NCBI GenBank assembly: GCA_003511785.1
Contig: DOIS01000030.1
Location: 4,839 to 11,521 of the forward strand
Length of the DNA stretch: 6,683 nucleotides
Source: Paracoccaceae bacterium
Lineage (GTDB): Bacteria > Pseudomonadota > Alphaproteobacteria > Rhodobacterales > Rhodobacteraceae
Direction of reading: 5' to 3'
Shown: positions 4,983 through 6,683 of the stretch, one piece after another
How positions within the stretch are numbered: the stretch's first letter is position 1
How the letters are laid out: the number at the start of each line of letters is the position of its first letter
Notes under the pieces: generated by a model
Database searches by the model: none
Seen by the model: only the letters and a program-made list of their open reading frames with translations
What the model was told of the DNA's origin: nothing
Translations under genes and position numbers: made by a program

Positions 4983-6683
4983 TCATTCCGCTGGGGCCGG
5001 GGCGAAGTGCGACGCCAGGCGTGCGCCGGCCGCGTCCTCGGCCTCGTCCAGCTCGGGTTTCAGGCGCCGCAGGCGCAGGGCGTTCGACAGAACGAAAACG
5101 GACGAGAGCGCCATGGCCCCGGCCGCCAGCACCGGCGACAGCAGCAGCCCCGTGGCCGGATAGATCACCCCCGCAGCCACCGGGATCAGCGCCACGTTGT
5201 AGCCGAAGGCCCAGAACAGGTTCTGCCGGATGTTGCGCAGCGTGCGGGCCGAGACCGCGACCGCGTTCGCGACGCCGCGGAGGTCGCCCGACATCAGCAC
5301 CACGTCGGCCGACTCGATCGCCACATCGGTGCCGGTGCCGATGGCGATGCCCACGTCGGCATGGGCCAGGGCAGGGGCGTCGTTGATGCCGTCGCCCACG
5401 AAGGCCACGCGCCGCCCGCCCTTGCGCAGGTCGTCCAGCGCCGCGACCTTGCCGTCAGGCAGCACGCCTGCGATCACCTCGTCGATGCCGGTCTCGGCGG
5501 CGATGGCCTCAGCCGTCTCGCGCTTGTCGCCGGTGATCATCGCCACGTGCAGGCCGCGCGAACGCAGGGCACGGATGGCCGCCGCGCTGGCGGGCTTGAC
5601 CGGGTCGGCCACGGCGATCACCGCCACGGCCTGCCCGTCGAGCGCGGCGTAGAGCGCGCTGCGCCCCGCCCGGGCAAGCCGCGCCTCGGTCTCGCCAAGC
5701 GGGCCCGGGTCGATCCCCTCGCGCGCCAGCAGCCGGTCGGCCCCGATCAGCAGGTCATGCCCGGCCACGCGCGCCTTGACGCCATGGCCGGCGATGGCCT
5801 CGAAGCTCTCGACCTGCGGCAGGTCCAGCCCCTGGGCGGCCTCGGTGATGGCCTGCGCGATGGGGTGCTCCGAGCGCGCCTCGACCGCTGCCAGCATGGC
5901 CAGCAAGTCCTCGCGCCCGATGCCCTCCCCCGAGGCCAGCACAAGGTCGGTGAGCGCCGGCCGCCCCTCGGTCACGGTGCCGGTCTTGTCGAGCGCGACC
6001 ACATCGACGCCCGAGAGCTGTTGCAGCGCGTCGCCCTTGCGGAAAAGCACGCCCATTTCCGCCGCGCGCCCGGTGCCCACCATGATCGAGGTGGGCGTGG
6101 CCAGGCCCATGGCGCAGGGGCAGGCGATGATGAGCACCGAGACCCCGGCCACCAGCGCGAAGGACAGCGCGGGCGCCGGGCCGAAGAGCAGCCAGGCCAG
6201 AACGGTCAGCGTCGCCGCCGCCATCACCGCCGGCACGAACCACAGGGTGATGCGGTCCACCACCCCCTGGATTGGCAGGCGCGCGCCTTGGGCCTCCTCG
6301 ACCATGCGGATGATCTGCGCCAGCGTGGTGTCGGCGCCGACGCGGGTTGCGCGGAACTGGAAACTCCCGGTGCCGTTGACCGTGCCGCCGGTCACGGCGT
6401 CGCCCGGTCCCTTGGCCACGGGCAGCGGCTCGCCGGTAATCATGCTCTCGTCCACATGGGCCGCGCCCTCGGTCACGGAGCCATCGACAGCGATGCGCTC
6501 GCCCGGGCGCACCAGCAGGGTGTCGCCGGGCGCGATCCGCTCGATGGGCAGGTCGCGCGCCTCGCCGCCCACCAGGACGCGGGCGGTGCGGGCCTGGAGA
6601 CCCATCAGCTTCTGAATCGCGGCCCCGGTGCGGCCCTTCGCGCGCGCCTCCATCCAGCGGCCCAGCAGGATCAGCACGACGAT
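4983..6683 (-). CDS. copA: Cu(I)-exporting P-type ATPase CopA, N-terminus outside window
   Basis: A P1B-type ATPase that exports Cu(I) from the cytoplasm at the cost of ATP. The frame is open to the right edge, so the N-terminal metal-binding domain(s) and the first membrane helices are missing; 566 residues are visible, starting near the end of the fourth helix (LILLGRWMEARAKG). In order: actuator-domain TGE (6429-6437), the membrane CPC motif (6114-6122, in ACPCAMGLATP), the phosphorylation motif DKTGT (5976-5990), the nucleotide-domain HP (5862-5867, SEHPIAQAI), MITGD, GDGINDAP (5373-5396), the helix-seven Tyr-Asn (5196-5201) and MxxSS in the last helix (5100-5114, MALSS). The CPC, YN and MxxSS set is diagnostic of the Cu(I)/Ag(I) subgroup. 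All catalytic motifs are intact. It is the first visible gene of the copA-cueR unit; cueR begins 13 bases after its stop. Confidence 0.96.
   Translation of the reverse strand: MVVLILLGRWMEARAKGRTGAAIQKLMGLQARTARVLVGGEARDLPIERIAPGDTLLVRPGERIAVDGSVTEGAAHVDESMITGEPLPVAKGPGDAVTGGTVNGTGSFQFRATRVGADTTLAQIIRMVEEAQGARLPIQGVVDRITLWFVPAVMAAATLTVLAWLLFGPAPALSFALVAGVSVLIIACPCAMGLATPTSIMVGTGRAAEMGVLFRKGDALQQLSGVDVVALDKTGTVTEGRPALTDLVLASGEGIGREDLLAMLAAVEARSEHPIAQAITEAAQGLDLPQVESFEAIAGHGVKARVAGHDLLIGADRLLAREGIDPGPLGETEARLARAGRSALYAALDGQAVAVIAVADPVKPASAAAIRALRSRGLHVAMITGDKRETAEAIAAETGIDEVIAGVLPDGKVAALDDLRKGGRRVAFVGDGINDAPALAHADVGIAIGTGTDVAIESADVVLMSGDLRGVANAVAVSARTLRNIRQNLFWAFGYNVALIPVAAGVIYPATGLLLSPVLAAGAMALSSVFVLSNALRLRRLKPELDEAEDAAGARLASHFAPAPAE

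Noticed and set aside
3839..5386. Long 515-codon plus-strand open frame opposite DUF305, cueR and copA
   Set aside because: It lies antisense to three well-supported genes, is rich in Arg/Pro/Gly/His as expected for the mirror of GC-rich codons, and shows no domain or ribosome site.

Overview
The window is very GC-rich (about two-thirds G+C by eye, with strong G/C preference at third codon positions) and densely packed. The gene families are typical of the marine alphaproteobacterial Rhodobacterales/Roseobacter group: a fused TRAP permease of the TAXI type with a trailing universal stress protein, a Cu(I) ATPase with CueR, and class I fructose-1,6-bisphosphatase. The taxonomic call is an inference from gene content and composition; no rRNA or other marker gene is present.

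Layout. Positions 1-1321 are on the plus strand: the 3' part of a TRAP permease, then a small UspA-family protein 11 bases later. They form one transcription unit that ends at a perfect GC-rich hairpin (1321-1341). Everything from 1347 to the right edge is on the minus strand. Read in the direction of transcription (right to left) it is: the C-terminal two-thirds of a CopA-type Cu(I)-exporting P-type ATPase (runs off the right edge), cueR (13-base gap), a three-helix membrane protein with a DUF305-like segment, class I fructose-1,6-bisphosphatase (fbp, GTG start), a tandem pair of matching hairpins, and a Tat-exported metallo-beta-lactamase-fold hydrolase. The hydrolase is broken by a single-base frameshift in a run of four C.

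How the genes fit together. copA and cueR form a classic copper-efflux module: CueR senses cytoplasmic Cu(I) and CopA pumps it out. The DUF305-like protein directly downstream carries a His/Met-rich motif facing a membrane domain and may be an accessory copper-handling protein of the same locus. fbp is a housekeeping gluconeogenesis/Calvin-cycle enzyme with no obvious link to copper. The TRAP-usp pair is a solute uptake unit in which the stress protein probably modulates the transporter, as TeaD does for TeaABC of Halomonas.

No gene-free stretch exceeds 300 bases. The three largest gaps are 4418-4564, 2269-2404 and 3395-3487. The first two hold the dyads listed below; in 3395-3487 only the fbp ribosome-binding site is convincing. 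I see no tRNA, rRNA, CRISPR array, insertion sequence or phage gene. No wholly new system is evident. The most unusual items are the tandem hairpins after fbp, the frameshifted hydrolase and the composite DUF305 protein.
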